DNA of 12,634 bases from JAZGDL01 sp036477795 (GCA_036477795.1 JAZGDL010000510.1:1-12634); one strand, 5' to 3'; positions 5,819 to 12,576 are shown, numbered from the stretch's first letter. Notes: generated by a model not told the origin, from the letters alone. Translations and numbers: made by a program.

Positions 5819-6163
5819 ACCCTGGCGAAACGGATGCGTGCCAAACTACGGGAGATCAAGGCTGATCTGCGGAAGCGAATGCACCGGCCGGTGGGCGAAA
5901 CGGGTCGCTGGTTGCGGAGCGTTGTGCGGGGCTGGCTGAACTATCACGCCGTCCCCAGCAACAGCCACCGCATCTGCCGTTTCGTCGACGAGATAACTCG
6001 ACACTGGTTTACTGTACTTCGGCGCCGCAGTCAGCGTGGTCGCCGTGGGTGGACCTGGGAGCGAATGCAGCGTTTAGCGCGGCTTCATCTTCCGCGTCCC
6101 CACATCGTTCATCCGTATCCCGACCAACGATTTCGCGCTCGACTCGAGGCAAGAGCCGTATGA
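5819..6163 (+). pseudogene. ltrA: Group II intron maturase, C-terminal relic
   Basis: The frame from about 5819 (first ATG 5834) reads AKRMRAKLREIKADLRKRMH, then GRWLRSVVRGWLNYHAVPSN and HWFTVLRRRSQRGRRGWTWE. This is the maturase (X) domain and C-terminal end of group II intron reverse transcriptases. The whole reverse transcriptase domain, with its YADD active site, is missing: a TAG lies at 5815-5817 and no RT motif is seen before it, so the element is cut at its 5' side. The stop at 6161-6163 falls inside the intron's domain V, as is common in these introns. No functional maturase can be made. Confidence 0.85.
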
Positions 6164-6185
6164 GGTAATTCTTCACGTACGGATC
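6153..6185 (+). ncRNA. Group II intron domain V
   Basis: GAGCCGTATGAGG (6153-6165), loop TAATT, then CTTCACGTACGGATC (6171-6185) fold into the domain V hairpin. The catalytic AGC triad is at 6154-6156, stem CCGTA/TACGG, and the 2-nt CG bulge at 6176-6177. One G-A mismatch (6155/6183) interrupts the basal stem. Domain V forms the ribozyme core that binds the catalytic metals. Confidence 0.8.
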
Positions 6186-6196
6186 TGTGCGGGGGG

Positions 6197-6212
6197 TGGC
6201 CCGAAAGGGCCA
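6197..6212 (+). other. Domain VI-like hairpin of the group II intron
   Basis: TGGCCC-GAAA-GGGCCA forms a 6-bp stem with a GNRA loop 11 nt after domain V, where domain VI belongs. The basal 3' strand with the bulged branch-point A that should pair with the G-run (6191-6196) is not visible; transposase coding sequence begins instead. The intron's 3' end is probably degenerate. Confidence 0.5.
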
Positions 6213-6611
6213 TATTACTTGTGGCGGTGGGACATCGAAGTGAATCATCGCGACGAGAAGCAAATCATCGGGGTTGGCCAGGCGCAGGTCCGCGCTGAGC
6301 GCTCGGTGGACCGCCAACCGGCCCTGGCGGTGGCCAGCTACGCCATCCTTCTGTTGGCCGCGACCCGGGTCTTCGACCTCGACGAGATGCATGGAACGCT
6401 GCCGCCGCCGAAGTGGCAGACCCATCGAACGAAACAACGCTCTTCGACGGAGGAGCTCATTCGACAATTACGAAGGGAGGTGTGGGCCTATGCCATAGAT
6501 CGGCTGGACGACCATTCCAACGACTTCGCGACCACGCCATCGACGTTCACGAAGTCCCTGAAACTCAGTCTGCCGCTGACGTCAGCCCTACTCTACGCCA
6601 GCGCGGGCTGA
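6213..6611 (+). pseudogene. IS4-type DDE transposase, C-terminal part
   Basis: The frame enters from the intron at TAT (6213) and runs to TGA at 6609-6611. YLWRWDIEVNHRDEK fits the IS4-family signature Y-(2)-R-(3)-E-(6)-K exactly and carries the third acidic catalytic residue. VGQAQVRAE, PALAVASYAILLLAA, LPPPKW and the end LPLTSALLYASAG follow, the usual end of this transposase type. The two Asp residues of the DDE triad and the N-terminal two thirds are absent. The transposase may be the exon into which the group II intron inserted; the 5' exon is not in the window. No terminal inverted repeat was recognised. Confidence 0.8.
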
Positions 6612-6671
6612 TCGTTACGGGCCAACAAACGGAAAGCCGAGCCTACAACTCGACCCAAAAAGGGCCAAACC

Positions 6672-6704
6672 CCAGGCCCCACCTTCTCTGAAGGTGGGGC
6701 CTGG
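6672..6704. repeat. Perfect 15-bp hairpin
   Basis: CCAGGCCCCACCTTC (6672-6686), loop TCT, GAAGGTGGGGCCTGG (6690-6704). It is very stable and has no adjoining T-run on the plus strand. Probably a dispersed REP-like unit. Confidence 0.85.
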
Positions 6705-6741
6705 ATGATAGGACAAGGCACGACGTTGGCGTGTGGATCAT

Positions 6742-6777
6742 CGGGTCCCCCACCTCGAAAACGAGGTGGGCCACCCG
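6742..6777. repeat. Nested hairpin CGGGT-cc-CCCACCTCG-AAAA
   Basis: The inner arms CCCACCTCG (6749-6757) and CGAGGTGGG (6762-6770) surround AAAA. The outer arms CGGGT (6742-6746) and ACCCG (6773-6777) are set off by a symmetric cc/cc internal loop. It lies 37 bp after the 15-bp hairpin and shares its GGTGGG/CCCACC core. Confidence 0.85.
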
Positions 6778-6910
6778 GCACCAGGCGCCTCCCAAAAAGG
6801 GTGGCGAAGAATCATGATGAGATGGCACGCCGCATGACTGAAACAGCGTGCTTGGCGGGGAGGGCGAGGCTCCTGCCGAGCCGTAATCGGCTGCCTATCA
6901 CAAAAAGAGT

Positions 6911-6994
6911 TGCGGATGAGAGGATTCGAACCTCCACGGGGTTGCCCCCACTGGCTCCTGAAGCCAGCGCGTCTGCCAATTCCGCCACATCCGC
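6911..6994 (-). tRNA. tRNA-Leu (anticodon CAG)
   Basis: On the minus strand, acceptor GCGGATG pairs with CATCCGC, with discriminator A. The anticodon stem CTGGC/GCCAG encloses TTCAGGA, giving anticodon CAG. A long variable arm (GGGG-CAA-CCCC) is typical of class II leucine tRNAs, and the T loop TTCGAAT is present. 84 nt; CCA is not encoded. Confidence 0.95.
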
Positions 6995-7372
6995 AGAAGT
7001 TGCCCGCTTCTCACGATACACGGCCGTGGGAAGGCGTCAAGCACGTCGGGGCTGGATGGCTGCATGGCTGCATCCGGCGGTGCTGCGGCGATGCTGGGAC
7101 CGGACTATGACACTGGCCCACCGCTCCCTTACGGTCGCGGCTCGGATGGCTAAAGCGGAATTCCGCGCACTCAGTCAGGGCTTGAGGGCCATTCATGGGT
7201 TTTTGCGGCTTGACCAGTCACTTATAACAACCATCATATCTGCGGAAGAAGAATGACCCTGCCGCCTGCGCCACCCACAAGGGGTGGGGCTACGTTCAGG
7301 GCCCATCGGGGCTCGTGGATCGGGCTGGTACCGCCTGCGGGCGTGCACATGGGACATGGGAACGAGTATGCG
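6995..7372. other. Gene-free leader region before the lipoprotein pair
   Basis: No convincing gene. The open frame that runs through the right half (from 7253) is an upstream extension of the lipoprotein gene across repeat-like sequence. The region holds a copy of a dispersed 25-bp repeat (7121-7145) and a small hairpin, CCACCC-ACAAG-GGGTGG (7271-7287). Confidence 0.5.
7121..7145. repeat. Dispersed 25-bp repeat, copy 1
   Basis: CCGCTCCCTTACGGTCGCGG and then CTCGG; it matches 11129-11153 with two C/T differences. A short dispersed element, not a coding remnant. Confidence 0.7.
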
Positions 7373-8221
7373 ATGAATCGATCGAGAATTGTGCGTGTGC
7401 TCCCACGCCGCGGTTGGACCATGGCGGCTGTCGCGAACGCCGTTTGCCTTACCGGTCTGCTAGCGGGCTGCGACGCATTTAACCCGGCCTTCGTGGATTT
7501 CGTATCGAGCAACTTCCCCGCTGCTGCCATAGTACCCCGAGGCCCGGATTCACGGGGGCACGTCGTCGTCGCGTTTCGCAACGATACCCTCTTCGACGAA
7601 CGATTGTTGCTATCCCTGATCGACAACGGGATGAACCCTTCGTTGGTGGATGATCCGGAGCTCCGCCCGCGGGTCACCGTGCGCGTCAGGATTACATTCG
7701 TCAACGGCGAGACGCTGGACGTGGAGTTTCGCGACGGTTCCTCGAAGATCGTGGAACCTGGAGTGGTGTCCTCGGATTTTCCAGATCTGATTCGGACTGA
7801 GCAGGACAATCTGGTGGTGCAGTGCGACGTGTCGCAGGTGGAGTTGTTGGAGTTGCCGAGTATCTTCGTGCCCGCCACCTTCAAGACGTTTCAGATCCGT
7901 GAGATCGTCACCGGCGACATCGCTTTCCTGGAGTGCCAGGAAACCGCCGGTGACCCACCCCATTTCGAGTTGCTGCAACGAGACGGCGTTGACGCTACGG
8001 GTAACACCACGATCGAGCGAAACTTCGACGTTCGTGATGTGCCCGGAGCGGCCATCGCTCCGAATTGCGGTTCGGTGGTAACAATCGTTCTACGGGGAAG
8101 GCTCACAATACCAGTGCTGACCGATGTGATTTGCCCGCCTGCTCTCGGAGTTTTGGATACCGATGCACAGAGGCGGTCAAGGTTCCCCGGTGAGTTTGCG
8201 TTGGAAATCGCAGTACGTTGA
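7373..8221 (+). CDS. Putative secreted lipoprotein (first of a tandem pair)
   Basis: ATG 7373 gives the best signal peptide: MNRSRIVRVLPRRGW (basic), then MAAVANAVCLTGLLAGC with a good lipobox LAGC (Cys33). The frame stays open upstream to 7253 over repeat-like sequence, so earlier starts are possible but less sensible. The 282-aa protein would be lipid-anchored. The mature part is beta-rich (GHVVVAFRND, VTVRVRITFVNGETLDVEF, FKTFQIREIVTGDIAF) with cysteines in VVQCDV, FLECQE, NCGSVV and DVICPP. I know no family. The downstream neighbour has the same layout, including N-P-[AS]-F-V shortly after the lipid Cys and the C-terminal [NT]-C-G-[SD] motif, so they are probably paralogues in one operon (14-bp gap). 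Function unknown. Confidence 0.75.
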   Translation: MNRSRIVRVLPRRGWTMAAVANAVCLTGLLAGCDAFNPAFVDFVSSNFPAAAIVPRGPDSRGHVVVAFRNDTLFDERLLLSLIDNGMNPSLVDDPELRPRVTVRVRITFVNGETLDVEFRDGSSKIVEPGVVSSDFPDLIRTEQDNLVVQCDVSQVELLELPSIFVPATFKTFQIREIVTGDIAFLECQETAGDPPHFELLQRDGVDATGNTTIERNFDVRDVPGAAIAPNCGSVVTIVLRGRLTIPVLTDVICPPALGVLDTDAQRRSRFPGEFALEIAVR

Positions 8222-8235
8222 GCGAGGAGCATTTC

Positions 8236-8880
8236 ATGGGTCGGATTCGATGGATTGCCGGCTGGTCGGTCATGGCCGCGGCTGGGTTAGGCTGGGCGCC
8301 GGGGTGCGGCGATGCAGCCGTCTTGTTCTTGAATCCGTCGTTCGTGAATCAGGCTCGGGGCGGTTTGTTTCCGTTGGTGCCGCAACCTGAGACGGGGCTG
8401 CTGCTAGTGCGGGTGGTTAACTCCACCGACCAACCGGTGTCGTTTCTTGTGACTATCGAGCGTGGCGAGCAGTCCGTCGATGAAGCTGCCGGCGTGATCA
8501 CCATCGTTGAAACGACCGAGCTGTTCACGTCACCCGGTTCACAAGCCAACGAAGCAGGTGTGCTGTTCGAATGTTCCGATGAGTCGCCCATCACCCGTGT
8601 CGGGCTTGGCGAGAATCTCAATCAGCCGACTACCGATCCGGGACTGTTCGTCGGCGGGTTCGCGACCGGCACACCGGGCTTCGGCGTGCCCCCGAACATC
8701 AATCCGCTCAGCAGGATCTTCGGCGATTTCACTTGTGGCGACACGGTGATTTATCAGGCCATCAAGAGCACCAATGCGCCGGGCGGGTTTAAGGTGCAGG
8801 CCTTTGTTCTGCCATTTGAAAGTCAACCCGGAGACACCGCTCGCGACACATTTCGGGTGGCTGCGGACTTTCTGCGCTGA
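8236..8880 (+). CDS. Putative secreted lipoprotein (second of a tandem pair)
   Basis: ATG 8236 follows GAGGAG (8224-8229); the in-frame start at 8218 would overlap the previous stop. The 214-aa product begins MGRIRWIAGWSVMAAAGLGW and then APGC; Cys24 is a plausible but non-canonical lipidation site (no Leu at -3). The mature part contains NPSFVNQ, GLLLVRVVNSTDQPVSFLVT (an immunoglobulin-like or beta-sandwich strand pattern), VLFECSDES, TCGDTVIYQAI and a polar end. The cysteine pattern (QC/EC and xCGx) and strand order repeat those of the preceding gene. No enzymatic motif is seen; a surface or periplasmic role is inferred from the signal only. Confidence 0.75.
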   Translation: MGRIRWIAGWSVMAAAGLGWAPGCGDAAVLFLNPSFVNQARGGLFPLVPQPETGLLLVRVVNSTDQPVSFLVTIERGEQSVDEAAGVITIVETTELFTSPGSQANEAGVLFECSDESPITRVGLGENLNQPTTDPGLFVGGFATGTPGFGVPPNINPLSRIFGDFTCGDTVIYQAIKSTNAPGGFKVQAFVLPFESQPGDTARDTFRVAADFLR

Positions 8881-8913
8881 CCGCCCCGGACAGGAGTGAA
8901 TCCACAAGGATAG

Positions 8914-9008
8914 CAGTCAGCAATCAGCAGTCAGCAATCAGCAGTCAGCAATCAGCAATCAGCTTTCAGCTTGCTGACTGCTGTTAGCTGATAGCTGACA
9001 CCTGATCC
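8914..9008. repeat. Two-sided heptanucleotide repeat array
   Basis: Eight heptamers in register (CAGTCAG, CAATCAG and variants; 8914-8969) are followed after 4 bp by five heptamers of the opposite orientation (CTGACTG, CTGTTAG, CTGATAG, CTGACAC, CTGATCC; 8974-9008). The array is thus a long imperfect palindrome built from a 7-bp unit. It fills the gap before the phosphoribosyltransferase gene. Confidence 0.9.
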
Positions 9009-9023
9009 TTTGACGGATGACGT

Positions 9024-10166
9024 ATGCCACAGCTTCCCATCAGTGACGAGTACTTCAACCGTTCCGCGGCGGTTGTCGCCGACACACCCTTGTATAACCA
9101 ACGGGTCCGCTACGCCGTTTTCGCCCGCAGCGGCGGGGTGGTATGCGGCATCAACCGGGCGGTCAACTTTATCAGCCGGCAATGCGTCGGCCCCTTAACG
9201 GTCCAGGCCCGGTGCGACGGAGATGCCTTTGCGCCGGACCAGGCGGTCATGGTGATCGAAGGCCTGTTCGGCGAGTTGGTCAATCTGGAGACCACCTACC
9301 TGGGGATGCTGGCGTTCAGCGGTGCAGCCAGCCATATGGCTGACATCGTTCGAGCCGCCCAAGGCGTGTCGGTGATCGACATGGCCGCCCGCCATTATCC
9401 CTACGAGATCATCGAGCAGACCGCCTACGCCGCTGCCATCGGTGGGGCTGTGGGCACCAGCACCGCCGCGGGGCATCGCTACGTAAAAAGGTGGCTGGGC
9501 ACGGGCGAGGGCGAGTTCATTCGTGTCGGAACGCGCCATCCCATAGAATTCAAACTGTACGGTAGCATACCACACGCCTTGAACGCGGTCTTCGAGGGCA
9601 GCAGCATCGAGTCCGCCAAGGCCTACCTGGCCCGGTTCCCGCACGTTCCGCTCAACGTGCTGATCGATTTTGAAGGTCGCGAACTGGACGTTTGTGCCGA
9701 GGCGGCTGGTACCTTCGGCAGTTCCCTGGCAGCCGTGCGTATTGATACCCACAAGGCACGCATTCATCAGGGCGGACATGACCAGGCGGTGCCCGAACTG
9801 GTCGATCGTATCCTGGCATCCGCTGCGGACAAGGACGCCGCGACACAAGCGCTGGCCCAGTACGGCTTCGGACCGGGTGTAACCATCGAAACGGTGTTCA
9901 ACGTGCGTCGGGCACTCGATGAGGCCGGGGCTCGACACGCCAAGGTCGTGGTCAGCAGCGGTTTCGACGCCAAGAAGGTGGCGGCCTTTCGGGCTGCCGG
10001 TGCGCCGATGGACGCCATCGGGACGGGAAGCTGGATGGACTTCCTCATGTTCACCAGCGACGTGACCCACGTCTTCAAACAGGACCGTTGGGTGGACAGG
10101 GTCAAAAGCGGTCGAGGCGGGCAGGTTCTGGTGCCCCGGCTGGAGCACCGCATCGAACGGCCTTAG
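9024..10166 (+). CDS. pncB: Nicotinate phosphoribosyltransferase
   Basis: ATG 9024, with a weak GGATGA upstream. The 380-aa protein matches the short form of the NAPRTase family, which makes nicotinate mononucleotide from nicotinate and PRPP (ATP-assisted) in the Preiss-Handler salvage route to NAD. Visible marks are YNQRVRYAVFARSGG, an NLETTYLGMLAFSGAAS helix (87-103), MAARHYPYE (120-128), GSIPHA with the probable catalytic His184, VRIDTHKAR (238-246, part of the substrate site), and VVSSGFDAKKVAAFRAAG followed by GTGSW (333-337), the phosphate-binding end of the barrel. Length and motifs are complete, so it should be active and cytoplasmic. A heptamer repeat array lies directly before it, and a PKD lipoprotein gene converges 38 bp after it. 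NAD supply links it loosely to the ART protein, but distance and context argue against a shared unit. Confidence 0.9.
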   Translation: MPQLPISDEYFNRSAAVVADTPLYNQRVRYAVFARSGGVVCGINRAVNFISRQCVGPLTVQARCDGDAFAPDQAVMVIEGLFGELVNLETTYLGMLAFSGAASHMADIVRAAQGVSVIDMAARHYPYEIIEQTAYAAAIGGAVGTSTAAGHRYVKRWLGTGEGEFIRVGTRHPIEFKLYGSIPHALNAVFEGSSIESAKAYLARFPHVPLNVLIDFEGRELDVCAEAAGTFGSSLAAVRIDTHKARIHQGGHDQAVPELVDRILASAADKDAATQALAQYGFGPGVTIETVFNVRRALDEAGARHAKVVVSSGFDAKKVAAFRAAGAPMDAIGTGSWMDFLMFTSDVTHVFKQDRWVDRVKSGRGGQVLVPRLEHRIERP

Positions 10167-10204
10167 TGCCCGCGCTGCAGTCGGCGGACAGGAGCGATCC
10201 TTAT

Positions 10205-11020
10205 TTATTCTGACACCCAGGATGCCGTCCAGGTGATTCCGTCGGCGGCGCCCTGGCAATTGCCGCCGGGAAATGCCGTCGCCCGACCGGTGGCCTGTTC
10301 AAAGGGCGGTAGGCCGTCCTGAACACAGTTTCCGCCGGCGGAGAATTCATCGTTGGTGCCCCAAGTGAGGGTAAATGCGCAGCTTTCCACCGATGTCGTG
10401 CAGGAGCCGCATTCCTGTCGCCGCTCGACGAAGATACAGGGCGCAGGGTTGAGCAGGTTTTGGCCGTCGAACTCGAAACCGAAGCTGAACCCGGCCAAGG
10501 TCATCTCGTCGGTGATTCTGAACTCGACCTGGTGCCCCTGGTCGGTAAGGCCCTGCCACAGGCCGGGGCGGAATCCGGGATTGATGACGTCGATTGCGTC
10601 CGTGCCCTGGCGGCCGCTATCGTCGGTGACCACGAGTGTCACGGTGGTGACGCCCACGGGGAAGTCGCCGATGGCCACCTGCCGGCCGCTGGCCACGCGC
10701 CGCGAGTCCACCAGCCACTCCCATGTCACGATCGTGCCGCCAGGTGCGGTTAACGCGGACCCCTCGACAAAGGCCAACGCAGCGGCACGGCCGTCGAGCA
10801 TCACCTCGGGGCCGTCACCGAACTGAGGGGCCGCCACCGCTACGGGAAGCCCATCGCCGCCGGCAGGTTCGTCGATATCGTCAGCCGGGTTGTCCGGGTT
10901 TGGTGTCGGTGGGATGTCTGCCGGTGGGGTGCCGGGCGGCGGTCCGCCTATGGGCAGAAACTCACAACCGGCCACCGAACCGGTGAACGCGACAATCGTA
11001 ACCATCAAGCAGCGTGTCAT
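10205..11020 (-). CDS. Lipoprotein with PKD domain and Cys-rich C-terminal domain
   Basis: The minus-strand start is ATG at 11020-11018; no clear ribosome binding site is seen. The 271-aa product has a short signal peptide, MTRCLMVTIVAFTGSVAGC, with lipobox VAGC (Cys19). A Pro/Asn/Asp-rich linker (about 24-55, PPTPNPDNPADDIDEP) follows. Residues 58-145 form a PKD-like beta sandwich: VEGSALTAPGGTIVTWEWLV, then VGVTTVTLVVTDDSGRQGTD (PKD domains usually have WDFGDG here; this copy has WEWLVD). Residues 150-271 form a second domain with six cysteines (PAPCIF, QECGSCTT, ESCAFT, NCVQDG, NCQGAAD) and Gly/Trp-rich strands. It is probably anchored at the cell surface or periplasm in a protein-, glycan- or matrix-binding role. 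The architecture is typical of planctomycetes. It converges with pncB. Confidence 0.8.
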   Translation of the reverse strand: MTRCLMVTIVAFTGSVAGCEFLPIGGPPPGTPPADIPPTPNPDNPADDIDEPAGGDGLPVAVAAPQFGDGPEVMLDGRAAALAFVEGSALTAPGGTIVTWEWLVDSRRVASGRQVAIGDFPVGVTTVTLVVTDDSGRQGTDAIDVINPGFRPGLWQGLTDQGHQVEFRITDEMTLAGFSFGFEFDGQNLLNPAPCIFVERRQECGSCTTSVESCAFTLTWGTNDEFSAGGNCVQDGLPPFEQATGRATAFPGGNCQGAADGITWTASWVSE

Positions 11021-11128
11021 GGGTGACTCAGAGCCTATTCTAGTGCTGCGACACGCCTGAATCGATGGGTAATCCGAGCCGCGCCCGTAAGGAAGCGGTT
11101 TGCAGCAGCATCAGAGACTTTCGTTCGT

Positions 11129-11153
11129 CCGCTCCCTCACGGTCGCGGTTCGG
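11129..11153. repeat. Dispersed 25-bp repeat, copy 2
   Basis: CCGCTCCCTCACGGTCGCGG and then TTCGG; same as 7121-7145 except for two transitions. Confidence 0.7.
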
Positions 11154-11214
11154 TTCATCACGACCCATCGAATGACGCCTGTCGCAACAATAGCAGGTCG
11201 TCTCGATTACGGAT

Positions 11215-11242
11215 GGCACGGACAAACTTGTTTGTCCGTGCC
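11215..11242. repeat. Sister hairpin 1 (13-bp arms)
   Basis: GGCACGGACAAAC, TT, GTTTGTCCGTGCC: perfect arms, 2-nt centre. A half copy, GTTTGTTTGTCCGT, follows at 11243-11256. Confidence 0.85.
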
Positions 11243-11276
11243 GTTTGTTTGTCCGTACTGACTCGACCATCGCAGA

Positions 11277-11302
11277 GCACCGACAAACGAGTTTGTCGGT
11301 GC
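11277..11302. repeat. Sister hairpin 2 (12-bp arms)
   Basis: GCACCGACAAAC, GA, GTTTGTCGGTGC. It is the same stem as hairpin 1 except that one G-C pair is a C-G pair, changed on both arms. Confidence 0.85.
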
Positions 11303-11349
11303 CACCCTCGGCAAACGTTTCCTTTACCCCCCGGCCACAAGCCGTGGGT

Positions 11350-12522
11350 CTACTTCGATCGGTCAGCGCTGCGTGACGTCCACCGCTGCCAATCCTGCTT
11401 GAAGGCTTCGAGGGTCTCCGCTCGAACGGCTCGGGCCGGCGAGGCAAACGACGTGGGCATGCTTGCAGTCCCCATAGCCAGTGACCTGCAAGTCGTCACC
11501 GCATGCGCGGCTATCCGCTCGTAATCGGATGCGATCATGGCAAAGACACGGTCTTGCTCAAAGCACCGCCAAGTCGCTGGAAAGGGATCCACCGCTACGA
11601 TGCGACAGGTCGCCGGTACCAGCGGCTCCCCGTCGTCCCCGGCCCGCAAAGGCCAGTTGCCGGTCACCGCCCAGCCGCCCAGCCGTGGATAGCGCCGCAT
11701 GGTATCTCGGATAAGCCGGCGGGCCAGTATCGGGTCGGCCCGGCAGTCGTAATCCAGGATGATACGCACCGAGCCGAAACTGCCCAGCGCCTCAATCAGA
11801 GCCCGGTGCCGCGCCACGGACTCATCGCTCACCGAGTCGGCGTGCAAGACCGCCACCGTGCCCCTTCCATCGAGGGCATCACGCAACGCCTGGGCCATGG
11901 CCCTGCCGATGGCCCCCTCATCGGGGCCTGAATGCACATACGGCCTGCTTGATTTCACCCGACGCATCATGGTCACGATGCGGACACCTTGGCCCGACAG
12001 TTTCTCGAGGGTTCCGCGTAACGCTTCAGCATCAGTCACCTGCACGCACAGAGCGACCATTCCATCCTTGTGCAGCCGTTCAATCAGATGCCTCTGAGCG
12101 TTGACCGAGCGGGCTCCAGGCGCCGTCGCACGCATGGGCATGGTCGTCGGACCAGGTTCATCGTACACCCGTAGGGCCGTCTGGCGAAGGACGGGCCACA
12201 GGGGATCGTCCTGCCCCACGCCGACCACCCCCATAAAGCCAGCCGGCTGGCCGGTCGCTGAGTCGGGCTTCTGGCGGCAGCCAATCGCCGGAAACATCAG
12301 CGCTGCCAGGCTCCAAGCCACGAAGCTGAGGGCCACCAGGGAGGCTGAGGGCGACCGAGGAGGGAGCCCGAAGGAGGCACGAAGGCACGGAGGCACGAAG
12401 GCACGAAGGCACGGACCCACGGACCCACGGACCCACGGACCTACTGCGGAGGCACAAAGGCACGAAGGCACGAAGGGAATCCTCAATCGCCAATCGTCAA
12501 TACGAGTGGGTGCGTGACACAA
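11350..12522 (-). CDS. RbsB-type sugar-binding-protein-like lipoprotein (start uncertain)
   Basis: The minus-strand frame ends with TAG at 11352-11350. The first possible start is a TTG at 12522, but the first 50 or so residues (PSCLCASAVGPWVRGS and similar) are only the translation of an octanucleotide repeat. The real N-terminus is probably near residue 57-63 (a GTG at 12336): SLVALSFVAWSLAALMFPAI then GC is a signal peptide with lipobox AIGC (Cys82). The mature part (about 308 aa) resembles type 1 periplasmic binding proteins of the ribose/galactose class: GVVGVGQDDPLWPVLRQTAL, LIERLHKDGMVALCVQVTDA, VRIVTMMRRV, GRGTVAVLHAD, RHRALIEALGSFGSVRIILD and RRYPRLGGWAV. It may bind a sugar or similar ligand, but no permease or ATPase gene is in view, so a sensor role is as likely as transport. 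Confidence 0.7.
   Translation of the reverse strand: MCHAPTRIDDWRLRIPFVPSCLCASAVGPWVRGSVGPCLRAFVPPCLRASFGLPPRSPSASLVALSFVAWSLAALMFPAIGCRQKPDSATGQPAGFMGVVGVGQDDPLWPVLRQTALRVYDEPGPTTMPMRATAPGARSVNAQRHLIERLHKDGMVALCVQVTDAEALRGTLEKLSGQGVRIVTMMRRVKSSRPYVHSGPDEGAIGRAMAQALRDALDGRGTVAVLHADSVSDESVARHRALIEALGSFGSVRIILDYDCRADPILARRLIRDTMRRYPRLGGWAVTGNWPLRAGDDGEPLVPATCRIVAVDPFPATWRCFEQDRVFAMIASDYERIAAHAVTTCRSLAMGTASMPTSFASPARAVRAETLEAFKQDWQRWTSRSADRSK
12376..12474. repeat. Octanucleotide tandem array (GGCACGAA / CCCACGGA)
   Basis: Five units of GGCACG[AG]A (12376-12415), three of CCCACGGA (12416-12439), a short spacer (12440-12450), then GGCACAAA and two GGCACGAA (12451-12474). Since 8 is not a multiple of 3, a change in copy number would shift any reading frame crossing it. 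Confidence 0.9.
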
Positions 12523-12550
12523 TCGGCGGCTTCAGCCCACCACTCTGATA

Positions 12551-12565
12551 CAGCCTGAAAGGCTG
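12551..12565. repeat. Small hairpin CAGCC-TGAAA-GGCTG
   Basis: Perfect 5-bp arms, 11 bp before the larger hairpin at 12577; probably part of the same dispersed unit. Confidence 0.6.
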
Positions 12566-12576
12566 ACCTACAGTAG

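Larger units (their letters stand above)
6612..6910. other. Gene-free stretch filled with hairpin repeats
   Basis: Between the transposase relic and tRNA-Leu no convincing gene is seen. The stretch holds two strong hairpins (separate entries) and a small one, AGCCG-TAAT-CGGCT (6879-6892). On the minus strand, CTTTTTG just past the 3' end of tRNA-Leu could help end its transcription. Confidence 0.6.
11021..11349. other. Gene-free spacer rich in dispersed repeats
   Basis: No gene is supported between the two minus-strand lipoprotein genes. The stretch contains a copy of the 25-bp repeat and two sister hairpins with a GACAAAC core (separate entries). Confidence 0.6.

Noticed and set aside
6705..7256. 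183-residue plus-strand frame across the hairpins and tRNA-Leu
   Set aside because: It translates hairpin repeats and the antisense of tRNA-Leu (RIRTSTGLPPLAPEASA); not a gene.
8914..9008. CRISPR array
   Set aside because: Repeats are 7 bp with no spacers and switch strand midway; no cas genes are in the window.
12376..12474. CRISPR or iterons of a replication origin
   Set aside because: The units are contiguous 8-mers of two types, inside a coding frame, with no replication gene, A+T-rich region or DnaA boxes nearby.
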